Origin: DDH964 sp963806685
Lineage (GTDB): Bacteria > Desulfobacterota > Desulfuromonadia > Desulfuromonadales > DDH964
Direction: 5' to 3'
Assembly (NCBI GenBank): GCA_963806685.1
Contig: CAWDZB010000025.1
Coordinates: 41,934-105,933 of the forward strand
Length of the DNA: 64,000 bases
A program made the position numbers and the translations under genes. Positions 11,561-20,557 of this stretch are shown here, piece by piece. The notes beneath the pieces are model-generated. The model had not been told where the DNA came from. It saw nothing but the letters and a program-made list of their open reading frames with translations, and searched no databases. Position 1 is the first letter of the stretch; the number at the start of each line of letters is the position of its first letter.

Positions 11561-12343
11561 ATGCCACAGCCTGCCGCTCCGAGCCTCTTTCGTAACCATT
11601 ACCAGGTTCGCTCCTACGAAGTCGATGGTGGCGGGCGGTTGCGTCCCGTCACCCTGCTCAACTACCTGCAGGACAGCGCCGGCAGCCACGCTGCGGCGCT
11701 GGGGTTTGCCGTTTCCCAGCTTCGCCGCCGCCAGGTCACCTGGGTCATCTCCCGCTACCACGTCCGTTTTTCCCGCTACCCACGGCGGGGTGAGGAACTG
11801 GAGGTTCGCACCTGGCCTTCGGCCCGGCAGACCCTCTTCGCGCTCCGCGACTTCGAGGTCTGCGACCTGTTCGGGGTGCCGGCTGTCACCGCCACCAGTT
11901 CCTGGGCGCTGATCGACCTTGAACGGCGCAAACCGGTCCGGCTTGCCGAGCATCTGGTCGATTACCCGGTTATCGGACGCCGCGCCCTCGAAGACGACTT
12001 CGCCTCCCTGCCGGTTCCGGTCCAGGTCGACCTGGAGCTCCCCTTTCGGGTCCGTTACGGCGATCTCGATCTCAACGCTCATGTCAACAACACCGTCTAT
12101 GTCGACTGGGCCCTTGAAACGGTGCCCGCCGAGATCGCCCGGAACTGGGTGGTCGAATCCCTTGAAATCGGCTTCCGTGCCGAGGCCTTTTACGGTGACC
12201 GGGTGCTGGTGCGTACCCAGGCCTTGGAATCGGGCGAGAAGGCGGTATTCGTTCACCAGCTTGTCAGCGACCGGGACGGCCGCGAACTGACCCGCCTGCG
12301 CACTTCCTGGCGACCGGCCCCCGGCAAGGAGGAGACTCCATGA
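11561..12343 (+). CDS. Acyl-ACP thioesterase family protein
   Basis: A 260-residue double-hotdog protein like bacterial FatA/FatB-type thioesterases, which release free fatty acids from acyl-ACP in the cytoplasm. The first hotdog begins FRNHYQVRSYEVDGGGRL; the second has the typical DLDLNAHVNNTVYVDW motif with the Asn/His active-site region. I start at the ATG at 11561, where alignable sequence begins and GGAG lies ten bases upstream; the open frame extends to 11405 without family-like residues. Its stop overlaps the nicotinamidase start. Confidence 0.82.
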   Translation: MPQPAAPSLFRNHYQVRSYEVDGGGRLRPVTLLNYLQDSAGSHAAALGFAVSQLRRRQVTWVISRYHVRFSRYPRRGEELEVRTWPSARQTLFALRDFEVCDLFGVPAVTATSSWALIDLERRKPVRLAEHLVDYPVIGRRALEDDFASLPVPVQVDLELPFRVRYGDLDLNAHVNNTVYVDWALETVPAEIARNWVVESLEIGFRAEAFYGDRVLVRTQALESGEKAVFVHQLVSDRDGRELTRLRTSWRPAPGKEETP

Positions 12344-12912
12344 ACGCGAAACCAGAGGAACTGCACCCCGGGGACGGTCTGCTGCTGGTCGACGTCCAGA
12401 ACGATTTCTGCCCGGGGGGCGCCCTGCCTATCGACGGGGGGGACGCGGTGGTCCCGGTTCTCAACCGCTGGCTCGCCGCTGCGACCAGAGACGGCGTGCC
12501 GGTCTACGCCTCTCGGGATTTCCACCCGTCGGTCCACCCTAGTTTCGACACCCAGGGGGGCCCCTGGCCGGTCCATTGTCTGCAGGATTCCCCCGGGGCG
12601 GCTTTCCACCCCGACCTGCGGCTGCCTGCGGAGACGGTGGTGGTCACCAAGGGGACCCGTTTCGACCAGGACCAGAACTCGGCTTTCGACCATACCGGAC
12701 TCGCCCACCAACTGCGCCGGGACGGGGTCAGGCGCCTCTGGGTCGGCGGCCTGGCGCTGGATGTCTGCGTCCTGGCTACCGTCCTTGATGCCCGCCGCGA
12801 GGGGTTCGCGGTTTGCCTGATCGAGGCTGGGACCCGGCCGGTGACCCTCAATGGGGGCACGGAGGCACTGGCGAAGATGCGTGTCGCGGGGGCGGAGATC
12901 GTGGCGGACTGA
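12340..12912 (+). CDS. pncA: Nicotinamidase (isochorismatase family)
   Basis: A 190-residue cysteine hydrolase converting nicotinamide to nicotinate for NAD salvage. The catalytic triad is visible: D18 (LLLVDVQNDFCPGG), K104 (VVTKG) and C143 (LALDVCVL). D60, H62 and H66 form the metal site (RDFHPSVH), which separates PncA from other isochorismatases. The start overlaps the thioesterase stop (ATGA). Confidence 0.9.
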   Translation: MNAKPEELHPGDGLLLVDVQNDFCPGGALPIDGGDAVVPVLNRWLAAATRDGVPVYASRDFHPSVHPSFDTQGGPWPVHCLQDSPGAAFHPDLRLPAETVVVTKGTRFDQDQNSAFDHTGLAHQLRRDGVRRLWVGGLALDVCVLATVLDARREGFAVCLIEAGTRPVTLNGGTEALAKMRVAGAEIVAD

Positions 12913-13046
12913 GGTGCCTGCCCTGCTGAAATCAGTTGAATACGACTCTTTCCCGGCCGCTTTGCTCGCCTGGCGAGGCGCCTTGGTATCCAATTCTCCC
13001 CGCGGCCCGAAGAGGCTTTTTAAAACGTTTGCCGAGGAGTGCCATT

Positions 13047-13625
13047 GTGACCATTCCCCACCTGACGCTGAACCTGCCGGCCTGGGTCGATATTTGCCTG
13101 GCTGAGTTTCCCGGTCCCCTTGCCGCGTCCGAGGAACGGATGCGACTGGTGCTGGAGCTGGCCAGGCAGAACGTCGCGTATGGCGGCGGGCCCTTTGCTG
13201 CCGCGGTCTTCACCCATCCCGAGGGGGTGTTGCTTGCCCCCGGCGTGAATATGGTTGTGGCCGGCGGCTCCTCGGTGCTGCATGCGGTGATCGTTGCGCT
13301 GATGCTTGCCCAGCAGGCGACCGGCAGTTACGACCTCGCCGCCGCGGGGCAGTCGGTGTGCGAACTGGTGACCAGTTGTGAACCCTGTGCCATGTGCCTC
13401 GGCGCCATCTCCCGGTCGGGGATACGACGGCTGGTCTGTGGTGCCCGTAGCGAGGATGCCCGGACGACCGGTTCCGGCGAGGGTGACGAGCCGCAGGACT
13501 GGCAATCGGGACTGGAGCGCCGTGGCATCGTCGTGACCCGGGACCTGTTGCGCCCTTCCGCCGTCGCCCTGCTTCAGGGCTACCTGGTGACCAGGGAGAC
13601 GGCAAGTACCGACCGTGGCAACTGA
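13047..13625 (+). CDS. Cytidine/tRNA-adenosine deaminase-fold protein with altered active site
   Basis: A 192-residue member of the CDA superfamily (nucleoside or guanine deaminase type). The zinc-binding PCxxC (P113, C114, C117 in SCEPCAMCLGAISRSG) is present, but the first motif reads H79-A80-V81 where the family has H-A-E. The missing Glu is the proton-shuttling catalytic residue, so the protein may be inactive as a deaminase or use another chemistry. I prefer the GTG at 13047 (GAGGAG upstream) over an ATG at 12936, whose extension looks non-coding. Confidence 0.76.
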   Translation: MTIPHLTLNLPAWVDICLAEFPGPLAASEERMRLVLELARQNVAYGGGPFAAAVFTHPEGVLLAPGVNMVVAGGSSVLHAVIVALMLAQQATGSYDLAAAGQSVCELVTSCEPCAMCLGAISRSGIRRLVCGARSEDARTTGSGEGDEPQDWQSGLERRGIVVTRDLLRPSAVALLQGYLVTRETASTDRGN

Positions 13626-13709
13626 ACCGGCCGGTTTCACCTCGAATTCACGGCCGCTTCCTGTTACACTGGAGCGCGCTGAAAGTCCTTAAAGGTACGG
13701 GAGGAAAAC

Positions 13710-14726
13710 ATGGCCATCCTGGACGGCATCAAGCGGCAGCTGCGCTCGGTCATTGAATGGAGCGATCCTGCCCCCGAGGTCCTCTTTTACCAGTGGGGGG
13801 ACAACGGAGACGAAATCAAAAACGTTTCCAAATTGATTGTCAGCCCCGGCCAGGGGTGTATCTTCGTCTACGAGGGGCAGATCCGGTCGGTTCTTACCGA
13901 ACCCTGTCTGCTCGAGTTGGCGACCGCCAACGTGCCGTTCTGGACGACGATCAGCAAAGCCCTGCAGTTCTTCGAAAGCGAACACAAGGTCGGGATCTAC
14001 TTTTTCCGCACCTCCCGGATACTCAACCAGAAGTGGGGAACGCTGGCGCCGATCCGCTACGAGGACCCCAAGTACGGCATCCCGGTGATGGTCAAGGCCT
14101 TCGGCAACGTCAGCTACCGCATCATCGAGCCGCGGGATTTCTTCGTCAACGTCGTCGGCGGTCACAACAACTTCACTACCGGCGATTTCCGCAGCATCAT
14201 GGCTGAGCGGCTGGTGCAGTCGATCAGCGACCATATTGCCGAGCAGCGCATCCCCTACACCGAGATCGACGCTCAACGCGAAGAGATTGCCGCCGGGATG
14301 GCCGGCCGTCTCAGCGCCGACTTCGTCAAGCTCGGCTTCGAGGTCAGCGACTTCCGCATCGAGGGGACGAACTTCGACGAGGAGACGGTGCGGCGCATCG
14401 GGCGGATCGCCGACATGACCGCCGAGGCCAGGGCGCTCAAAGAGGTCGGGATGGATTTCGCCGAAATGCAGCGCCTCGAGGCGCTGCGCGAGGCGGCCCG
14501 CAACGAAGGGGGCGGTGCCGGGATCGGGGTCGGACTCGGCGCCGGGATGGGGATGGGACAGGGCCTGGCCCAGGCGCTTTCGCAAAATGCGTCGTCAACG
14601 TCGTCCAATAAGGACGCGGCCGATCCGGCGGCCCGGCTGGCAGAGTTGAAAAAACTCCACGAACAGCAGCTGATCAGCGACGAGGAATACGCGACCAAGC
14701 GTCGGCAGATCCTCGACGCGCTGTAA
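13710..14726 (+). CDS. SPFH-domain protein with C-terminal SHOCT domain (YdjI-like)
   Basis: A 338-residue SPFH/band-7 type protein without an obvious transmembrane segment. A central SPFH fold (about residues 30-250) is followed by a Gly/Met-rich linker (GAGMGMGQGLAQAL) and a SHOCT motif at the end (LHEQQLISDEEYATKRRQIL). In Bacillus subtilis YdjI, of the same family, helps recruit PspA to stressed membrane next to zinc-ribbon partners. Here a zinc-ribbon protein follows 12 bp downstream, which supports a similar membrane-stress role. Confidence 0.78.
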   Translation: MAILDGIKRQLRSVIEWSDPAPEVLFYQWGDNGDEIKNVSKLIVSPGQGCIFVYEGQIRSVLTEPCLLELATANVPFWTTISKALQFFESEHKVGIYFFRTSRILNQKWGTLAPIRYEDPKYGIPVMVKAFGNVSYRIIEPRDFFVNVVGGHNNFTTGDFRSIMAERLVQSISDHIAEQRIPYTEIDAQREEIAAGMAGRLSADFVKLGFEVSDFRIEGTNFDEETVRRIGRIADMTAEARALKEVGMDFAEMQRLEALREAARNEGGGAGIGVGLGAGMGMGQGLAQALSQNASSTSSNKDAADPAARLAELKKLHEQQLISDEEYATKRRQILDAL

Positions 14727-14738
14727 GGTCTGGAGGTC

Positions 14739-15404
14739 ATGGCCAATTGCAACAGCTGCTCCGCTCCACTTCCGGCCGACAGCAGCTTCTGCAGCTACTG
14801 CGGAACCCGCAACGATCTCGACGTTATGGCAATGCCGCGCTTCGCCGCGGAACGGGAGGCCTCCCATCGGCACTGCCCCGATTGCCGGGAGCTGTTGGAT
14901 GCCATCCGCCTGAGCGCCGACGGCTCCTTCGCCGTCGAACGCTGTCCCACCTGCTTTGGGCTTTTTTTCGACCCCGGCGAAGTGCAGGCCTTTCTCGAGG
15001 CGAGCGTCGCGCCGGCGTTCGTGATCAATTATCAGCAAATCGTCAATGTCAATCGCGAGCGTGGCGACCAAAGGCGCCCGGTCCGCTACATCAAGTGCCC
15101 CGAGTGCGGGCAACTCATGAACCGTGTCAACTTCGGCTCCAGCAGCGGGGTGGTCATTGACCAGTGCAGGGCCCACGGGGTCTGGCTCGACAACGGCGAG
15201 CTGATTCACCTCATGGAGTGGCGGCGGGCCGGGGGACAGCTCCTCGCCGAAAAGCGCAATAAGGCCCGCTGCGAAGAGATGTCTGCCGCCACGGAGAAGC
15301 TGCCGTCGTCCCTGCCGTTGGAGGATGATCCGGATTTGTTGGGGGATACGTTGAACGACCTGTTCGATTCGGCGCTACGATTGATCGGTCGAATATTTCG
15401 GTGA
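14739..15404 (+). CDS. Zinc-ribbon (TFIIB-type) protein
   Basis: A 221-residue protein with three cysteine modules: CNSCSAPLPADSSFCSYCG at the N terminus, then two TFIIB-type zinc ribbons, CPDCRELL...CPTCFGLFFDPGE (around 46-75) and CPECGQLM...CRAHGVWLDNGE (around 121-156). No catalytic domain is seen. It is encoded directly after the SPFH gene with its own GGAGG ribosome site, and probably works with it at the membrane. It is terminated by the hairpin at 15437-15487. Confidence 0.8.
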   Translation: MANCNSCSAPLPADSSFCSYCGTRNDLDVMAMPRFAAEREASHRHCPDCRELLDAIRLSADGSFAVERCPTCFGLFFDPGEVQAFLEASVAPAFVINYQQIVNVNRERGDQRRPVRYIKCPECGQLMNRVNFGSSSGVVIDQCRAHGVWLDNGELIHLMEWRRAGGQLLAEKRNKARCEEMSAATEKLPSSLPLEDDPDLLGDTLNDLFDSALRLIGRIFR

Positions 15405-15436
15405 AAGGTGAAGGGCTACCGGCACCGTATTTCGTC

Positions 15437-15487
15437 CCCGCATGCAGACGAGCCGGCCCCGAAAGGGCCGGCTCGTCTGCATGCGGG
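15437..15487. terminator. Long perfect hairpin between convergent genes
   Basis: A perfect 23-bp inverted repeat (CCCGCATGCAGACGAG... and its complement) with a 5-base loop, placed between the convergent zinc-ribbon and phosphate-transporter genes. There is no clear U-tract on either side, so it may act as a bidirectional transcript end or RNA-stabilising stem. Confidence 0.75.
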
Positions 15488-15515
15488 TGAATAAAAGGTC
15501 GTCCGGCACCGGCGC

Positions 15516-17771
15516 TCAGGCGGTCTGCTCCTGCTCAACCTCGCCGAAGGAGGTGTCGAAGATTTCCAGCAATTGCAGGCTTTGCTTGGAGAGCATCATC
15601 GCGTTGCCGACGATGCCGTAGTAGAGGATGCTCAGCCGGGTCTTGGAGGAATTGTCTCTGATGCGCGTTGTCTGCAGCACGTTGAGTTCCTCGGCGAAAG
15701 CCCGCAGGCGGGCATCCTTCTCGGTCAGCCCGGCGATATCGGCGGGCTGACGACGGCTGAAGGTTTCCTCCACCTCCTGCAGGATGTCGTGGAGCAGCCG
15801 CCGCACCTGCTCCAGCTCTTCCACCTGGACCGGCAGCAACCCCTTGTGGTGATTGCCGACGTGGGTGTAGGCGCGCAGCACGATGTCGCGGTAGCCGTCG
15901 ATGACCTTCTGCAGCCGGCGGATGGCCTGGGCGTAGCGGTAGGAGACGGTCTGCCCCTGCTGGTCGAGCAGCCGCATCGCCTTGAAGATGTTGGCACTGA
16001 TGATGTTCGCCCAGCCCTGCATCTTGTTCAGTTTCTTGCGCTCGACGCCGATGCGGTCGAACTGCTGGCGGAAGAGGGCGTCGAGGGTGGTGTCGAGGGA
16101 GCCGCGGATCTCCCGCAGCAGCATGCTCATGTGCTCGAAGGTGGTCGCAACCGCCCCGGCCTGCTCCTCGGCGGTCTCCAGGTTGAAGATCCTCTCCTGC
16201 TGGGCATCTTCGGTGAGGGCGCGATGTTTGTGGTGGGCGTTGCGGATCATCACCGCCGTCAGGGCGATGAGGATGACGACGCCGAAGGCCTGGCCGTAGA
16301 AGATGATGGTGGCGAAGATGCCGGCGAAGATAAAGGCGGCAACCGCGGTCAGAAACCAGCCGCCGATCACTGCCAGCACCCCGGTGACGCGGTAGACGGC
16401 GCTCTCCCGGCCCCAGGCCCGGTCGGCGAAGGAACTGCCCATGGCAACCATGAAGGTGACGTAGGTGGTGGACAGCGGCAGCTTGTTGGCGGTGGCGTAG
16501 GAGACCACGGCGCTGGCCACCGTCAGGTTGACCGCTGCGCGCAGCAGGTCGAAGGAGGGGCGTTCCCCGGCGGCCGCGACCAGGGGTGCCGCCGCCGGGT
16601 CGAGGCGCCGGTCGAACAGCGCCCGCAGCGGCCGCGGCACGACGGTGCGGACCAGTTCGAAGAGGCCCAGCACCAGGCGGACGATGGAGCGGGAGAGGAA
16701 GATCGACTCGAAGCGCTCCTGCCCCTCTTCCTGCTGGGCCAGGTTGATCTCCGTCTCGGTGACGGAGCGCGCCTTCTTCGACAGGCACAGGGTCAGGACC
16801 ATGACCAGGCCGGCGAAGAGCAGCAGCGGCGTCTCCGAGTGGACCTTCTGCGCCAGGGCGCCCATGGTTTCGGTGAGGGGAGAGGCGCTGGCCAGGGCCG
16901 CCTTGTAGGCCTGCAGGCCGGCCAGGGGGACGCCGATGAAGTTGACCAGGTCGTTGGCGGCAAAGGCCATCGCCAGAGCGAAGGTGCCGATCAGCACGAT
17001 CGGCTTGAGAATGTTGACCTGCAGCAGCTGCAACACCGCCAGGACCACGACCGAGGCGGCGAAGATCACCAGCAGCAGGGTCAAAACGTGGGAATCGATC
17101 CAGGTCACCGTCGCCCGGGGGATGAAGGCGGCGCCCTTGGCCCCCTTGACGACGATAAAATAGGTGATCGAGGCCAGCGCCATGCCGCCCCACAGCGCGC
17201 CGTAACGCTTGACACGCTGGCGGTAGTCGAAAGTGAAGAGGAGCCGGGTGAAGAACTGCACCACGGCGCCGCAGACGAAGGCGACCGCCACCGACAGCAG
17301 GATCCCCATGATGATGGTGATCGCCTTGGCCGAGTTGATGTAGTCGACGATGGTGGCCAGGCTGTCGCCGGCCTGGACGATCTTCAGCAGCGAAACGACG
17401 ACCGCGGCGCCGAGGAGTTCGAAGACCACGGAGACGGTGGTGGAGGTCGGCAGGCCGTAGGTGTTGAAGAGGTCGAGGAGGATGACATTAGCCACCATGA
17501 CCGCGAGGAAGATGGTCAACAGCTCGGGCATGGTGAAAAACTGCGGGTTGAAGATCCCTTTGCGGGCGACCTCCATCATGCCGCTGGAGAAGGTGACCCC
17601 GGCAAGGATACCGAGGCCGGCAACGGTGAGGATGACGGCCCGGGGCGCGACCCGGGAACCTATGGAGGAATTGAGGAAGTTGACGGCGTCGTTGCTGACG
17701 CCGACGAAGATGGCGAAGACGGCGAACAGGCCGAGAATGCCGACCCCGATGGTGAGCAGTTCCATGGTCAT
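15516..17771 (-). CDS. PiT-family inorganic phosphate transporter fused to PhoU-like domain
   Basis: A 751-residue inner-membrane transporter. The N-terminal 500 or so residues carry the duplicated PiT signature (GVSNDAVNFLNSSIGSR; FAANDLVNFIGVPLAG) and many hydrophobic helices, indicating cation-coupled phosphate uptake. The C-terminal 230 or so residues are soluble and helical (from QQERIFNLETAEEQAGAVA), resembling the PhoU/DUF47 proteins that are usually separate genes beside PiT. Start ATG at 17771 follows GGAGATGAAG. It is transcribed alone, after the terminator of the upstream operon. Confidence 0.9.
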   Translation of the reverse strand: MTMELLTIGVGILGLFAVFAIFVGVSNDAVNFLNSSIGSRVAPRAVILTVAGLGILAGVTFSSGMMEVARKGIFNPQFFTMPELLTIFLAVMVANVILLDLFNTYGLPTSTTVSVVFELLGAAVVVSLLKIVQAGDSLATIVDYINSAKAITIIMGILLSVAVAFVCGAVVQFFTRLLFTFDYRQRVKRYGALWGGMALASITYFIVVKGAKGAAFIPRATVTWIDSHVLTLLLVIFAASVVVLAVLQLLQVNILKPIVLIGTFALAMAFAANDLVNFIGVPLAGLQAYKAALASASPLTETMGALAQKVHSETPLLLFAGLVMVLTLCLSKKARSVTETEINLAQQEEGQERFESIFLSRSIVRLVLGLFELVRTVVPRPLRALFDRRLDPAAAPLVAAAGERPSFDLLRAAVNLTVASAVVSYATANKLPLSTTYVTFMVAMGSSFADRAWGRESAVYRVTGVLAVIGGWFLTAVAAFIFAGIFATIIFYGQAFGVVILIALTAVMIRNAHHKHRALTEDAQQERIFNLETAEEQAGAVATTFEHMSMLLREIRGSLDTTLDALFRQQFDRIGVERKKLNKMQGWANIISANIFKAMRLLDQQGQTVSYRYAQAIRRLQKVIDGYRDIVLRAYTHVGNHHKGLLPVQVEELEQVRRLLHDILQEVEETFSRRQPADIAGLTEKDARLRAFAEELNVLQTTRIRDNSSKTRLSILYYGIVGNAMMLSKQSLQLLEIFDTSFGEVEQEQTA

Positions 17772-17843
17772 CTAGCTTCATCTCCTTGGTATCTGGGCCG
17801 CCGGCTGGCCTTTCCGGAACGAGGCTGCCATCTGCCGCAAAAA

Positions 17844-17871
17844 ACCGGTCAGACCCCGGTGTCTGGCCGGT
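17844..17871 (-). terminator. Intrinsic terminator of the hydrolase-yjbQ-DUF362 operon
   Basis: On the minus strand an 11-bp stem (ACCGGCCAGAC / GTCTGACCGGT, one G-T wobble) with a 6-base loop is followed by TTTTTT. It lies between the DUF362 gene and the phosphate transporter, separating the two units. Confidence 0.8.
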
Positions 17872-18021
17872 CGAAAGGCTCAGGGATTGTGCTCCATTAG
17901 CAGACTCGACGCTGTCCCCAAATAAAACCGTAAGGGATTTATCAGCGAATTGTTAGGATTGTGTTAGCAAGACGACAGATTCGAACCTGCCGATTCTCCG
18001 GCCGGGGCCGGCCCAAAGAAT

Positions 18022-19164
18022 TCACCTTGTCCCGCGCAGAAGCCGGTTCAAACGCAGAAGCAGCCCCTGTTCAGTCAGCAGTGCTCCGTGGGGGCAGAGC
18101 TCCTGACAGCAGAAACAGCGGATGCAGCGGGCGTAGTCGATCTCCAGGCGGTTGCCGGCGAGGCGCATCGCCTGTGGCGGGCAGTGCTCGACGCAGAGGC
18201 CGCAGCGGACGCACTTGAGGTCGTCCGGGGCCGGGCGGGCGGTGAGGGCGTTCTTCAGGGGACGCTTGATGAAGGGAGGCAGGCCGAAGTTGACGTCAGT
18301 GGTTTTGGCAGGGCGGAAGTGTTTGACGCGCAGGGCCTCCAAGGGGGTGCCGAGCAGTTCCAACTCCGCCAGGGAAGCTCCCTTCCGGCCGCTGGCGGCG
18401 GCAATCTTTTGCGTCCAGTTGACGGTGGGAGAAAGGCCGAGCAGGGCGGCGGCGGCCGTGTCAACGGCGAGCGGGCTGGCGCCGGCGAGCAGGGCGCCGA
18501 CCGGGACCGGGTCGCCGCTGCCGGGACCGTCCCCCTCCATGGCGACCACGGCATCGACGATGGTCAGTGCCGGGGCGAGGTGCTCGGCGAGTTCCAGTAG
18601 CATCAACGCGAAGAAGGCCTTGTCGGTGCCGGCCTGCAGGTGGAGCCGCACCTTGCGCATGCCGACTACGGCGCCGAAGAGGTTCTTGACGCCGCAGGTC
18701 AGGCCCATCATCTGGTGGGTTTTGAGTTTGGGAAGGTTGATGATCAGTTCGGCGTCGAGGACGTCGCGAGCCAACTCCAGTTCGTGAAAGGTGCCGCCGC
18801 CGACCCGCCCCTTCACCGACTCGGTGAAGGGGGCGAAGCGCGCCCCCTCCTCCTCGATCACTGTCAGCAGCCCGCAGCGGCGGGCGACCTGCTCGGGCGC
18901 GCCGACACCGGGAGAATCGCCGACGCTGACGATGCCGCCGGCAGTGCGCGCGGCGCGGATCACGGCGCGGAGGATTTCGGGGTGGGTGGTGACCGCCTTC
19001 TCCGGAATCTTGCCGGCGAGCATGTTCGGCTTCAGCAGGACCTGCTGCCCGGGGCGGACGAAGGCGGCCATGCCGCCAAGGGGGGCGAGGAGTTCCGTGA
19101 TGGCAATTTCGACCGCCCCGGGGCGATAGTCGGAGAGGGCCCGGAGGCTGACGGCCGGTTTCAT
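18022..19164 (-). CDS. DUF362 protein with C-terminal 2x[4Fe-4S] ferredoxin domain
   Basis: A 380-residue cytoplasmic protein. Residues 1-290 or so match DUF362 (LLKPNMLAGKIPEKAVTTHP; LINLPKLKTHQMMGLTCGVKN), and two 4Fe-4S motifs close the chain (CVRCGLCVEHCPPQAM and CIRCFCCQELCPHGAL). Family members are thought to be redox proteins; no reaction is established to my knowledge. The ATG overlaps the yjbQ stop (ATGA). It is the last gene of a three-gene minus-strand operon. Confidence 0.88.
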   Translation of the reverse strand: MKPAVSLRALSDYRPGAVEIAITELLAPLGGMAAFVRPGQQVLLKPNMLAGKIPEKAVTTHPEILRAVIRAARTAGGIVSVGDSPGVGAPEQVARRCGLLTVIEEEGARFAPFTESVKGRVGGGTFHELELARDVLDAELIINLPKLKTHQMMGLTCGVKNLFGAVVGMRKVRLHLQAGTDKAFFALMLLELAEHLAPALTIVDAVVAMEGDGPGSGDPVPVGALLAGASPLAVDTAAAALLGLSPTVNWTQKIAAASGRKGASLAELELLGTPLEALRVKHFRPAKTTDVNFGLPPFIKRPLKNALTARPAPDDLKCVRCGLCVEHCPPQAMRLAGNRLEIDYARCIRCFCCQELCPHGALLTEQGLLLRLNRLLRGTR

Positions 19165-19556
19165 CCGGGGAGGATCTTGAGGTGCAGGGTACGGCGGCGC
19201 GGACCGTCGAACTCGCAGAAATAGATGCCCTGCCAGGTGCCGAGGACCAGCTTGCCGTCGCTCACCAGCAGGGTCTCGCTGGCGCCGACCAGAGTCGACT
19301 TGAGGTGCGCGGCACTGTTCCCCTCGGCGTGGCGGTAGTCGTCGGCAAAGGGGACGATCTTGTCCAGTTCCATCATCAGGTCGGCGACCACGTCGGGGTC
19401 GGCGTTTTCGTTGATGGTCACCGCGGCAGTGGTGTGAGGGACGAACAGGACCAGCAGCCCGTCGCGCACACCACCTTCCCCCAACGTCCGGCGCACCGCG
19501 GCGGTGATGTCGATCATCTCGACCGGTTGGTGGCTGACCACCTCAAGGGATTGCAT
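19161..19556 (-). CDS. YjbQ family protein (UPF0047)
   Basis: A 131-residue protein of the conserved YjbQ family, often annotated as secondary thiamine-phosphate synthase from weak activity of a homologue. Family motifs are FVPHTTAAVTINENADPDV, the Tyr-Arg-His-Ala-Glu-Gly-Asn segment, and LGTWQGIYFCEFDGPR at the C terminus. It starts 14 bases inside the upstream hydrolase gene and its stop overlaps the next start, so the three genes are tightly coupled. Confidence 0.9.
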   Translation of the reverse strand: MQSLEVVSHQPVEMIDITAAVRRTLGEGGVRDGLLVLFVPHTTAAVTINENADPDVVADLMMELDKIVPFADDYRHAEGNSAAHLKSTLVGASETLLVSDGKLVLGTWQGIYFCEFDGPRRRTLHLKILPG

Positions 19557-20412
19557 GTTCGGCCTCCGTAGCCGGCTGGGCGGGGATCGTTTCGCATAGC
19601 CCCTCGATCAGTGCCGCCAGGGCGTTCGCACAGTAGAGCATGCCGACGTGGCCCATGCCGGCCAGCTCGATGTTGCGTGCTCCCGGCAGGCGGGCGTTTT
19701 GCCAGGGGAGAACGATGTTGTCGTGCCGGCTGTAGATAGCGGTGATCCGTTCCGGATGGGGGAGGGGGGCGGCATTGAGGCGGTCCAGAAATGCCGAGCC
19801 CGGAACCAGTGCCTCGCCGAGGTGGGAGATCGCAAAGGGGGCCAGCTTGGAGCCATGGTTGGGGGTGGCGAGGAGGACGCAGCGGTCGACCCGCTCAGCG
19901 CCGCCGCGCAGTTGCAGGTAGTTGCGGACGATGACTCCGCCCATCGAGTGGCCGACCAGGTTCACCTTCTCTCCGGCCCCTGCGAGGCGCAGTTCGTCGA
20001 TCTTCAGGGTGAGTCGCTCGGTCAGGGCCTCCACTTCCTTCCATGGCGGCAGGTTGATAGTGTAAAGGTTGCGCAGACCCTTGCGCCGCAGTCGGAGTTT
20101 GGCCCACCACCAGCAGGCACGGTTGTGGAAGAGGCCGTGGAGGAGGATGATCGGCGGCCCGCCGCTCGGGTCGAAGGGGGTCTGGCGGGGCGCCACCCAG
20201 CCCCACGGGTGAAGGAGGACCGTCACCAGCATCAGCAGCGTCTCCTTGGCGACCAGGCGGGCAGCCAGCAACAGGCGGTCGGCGGCGAAGCGTTCGGGCA
20301 CCAGTTCCGGGCGGGCGCTGGCGCTCTCGTACCAGGCGATGGCGTGACTGAGCAGAACGACCAGGAAGACGATGCCGACGAAGGCACCTAAGATGGCGAA
20401 AAGAATCAACAT
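19543..20412 (-). CDS. Membrane-anchored alpha/beta hydrolase (lipase/esterase type)
   Basis: A 289-residue alpha/beta hydrolase. An N-terminal hydrophobic helix (MLILFAILGAFVGIVFLVVL) anchors it or targets it across the membrane; the nucleophile elbow is GHSMGG, with the oxyanion region LLHGLFHNRACWWW and a likely catalytic His in GMGHVGML. I moved the start to the ATG at 20412 because GGGAGGGAAC precedes it; an in-frame codon at 20442 has no ribosome site. First gene of the yjbQ/DUF362 operon. The substrate is unknown. Confidence 0.85.
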   Translation of the reverse strand: MLILFAILGAFVGIVFLVVLLSHAIAWYESASARPELVPERFAADRLLLAARLVAKETLLMLVTVLLHPWGWVAPRQTPFDPSGGPPIILLHGLFHNRACWWWAKLRLRRKGLRNLYTINLPPWKEVEALTERLTLKIDELRLAGAGEKVNLVGHSMGGVIVRNYLQLRGGAERVDRCVLLATPNHGSKLAPFAISHLGEALVPGSAFLDRLNAAPLPHPERITAIYSRHDNIVLPWQNARLPGARNIELAGMGHVGMLYCANALAALIEGLCETIPAQPATEAEHAIP

Positions 20413-20557
20413 GTTCCCTCCCATTGGCTGCAAGTATGGCATGCCGGAGGGGGGCCGTCAATCAGTTGCGCCACCCCTTGCCTCGTTGCCGATGGAATGC
20501 GATAATCAATGCTCCGTCGCCGGGGCGGAACCCCATTCACGCTTCCGGGAGAAGATT

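Noticed and set aside
15573..17900. 775-codon open frame antisense to the PiT gene
   Set aside because: Asp/Gly/Gln-rich mirror translation of a GC-rich gene; the minus strand has clear PiT motifs and a ribosome site.
17955..18000. TTCGAA resembling a tRNA T-loop
   Set aside because: The flanking stem has mismatches, no anticodon arm or CCA/acceptor stem can be built.
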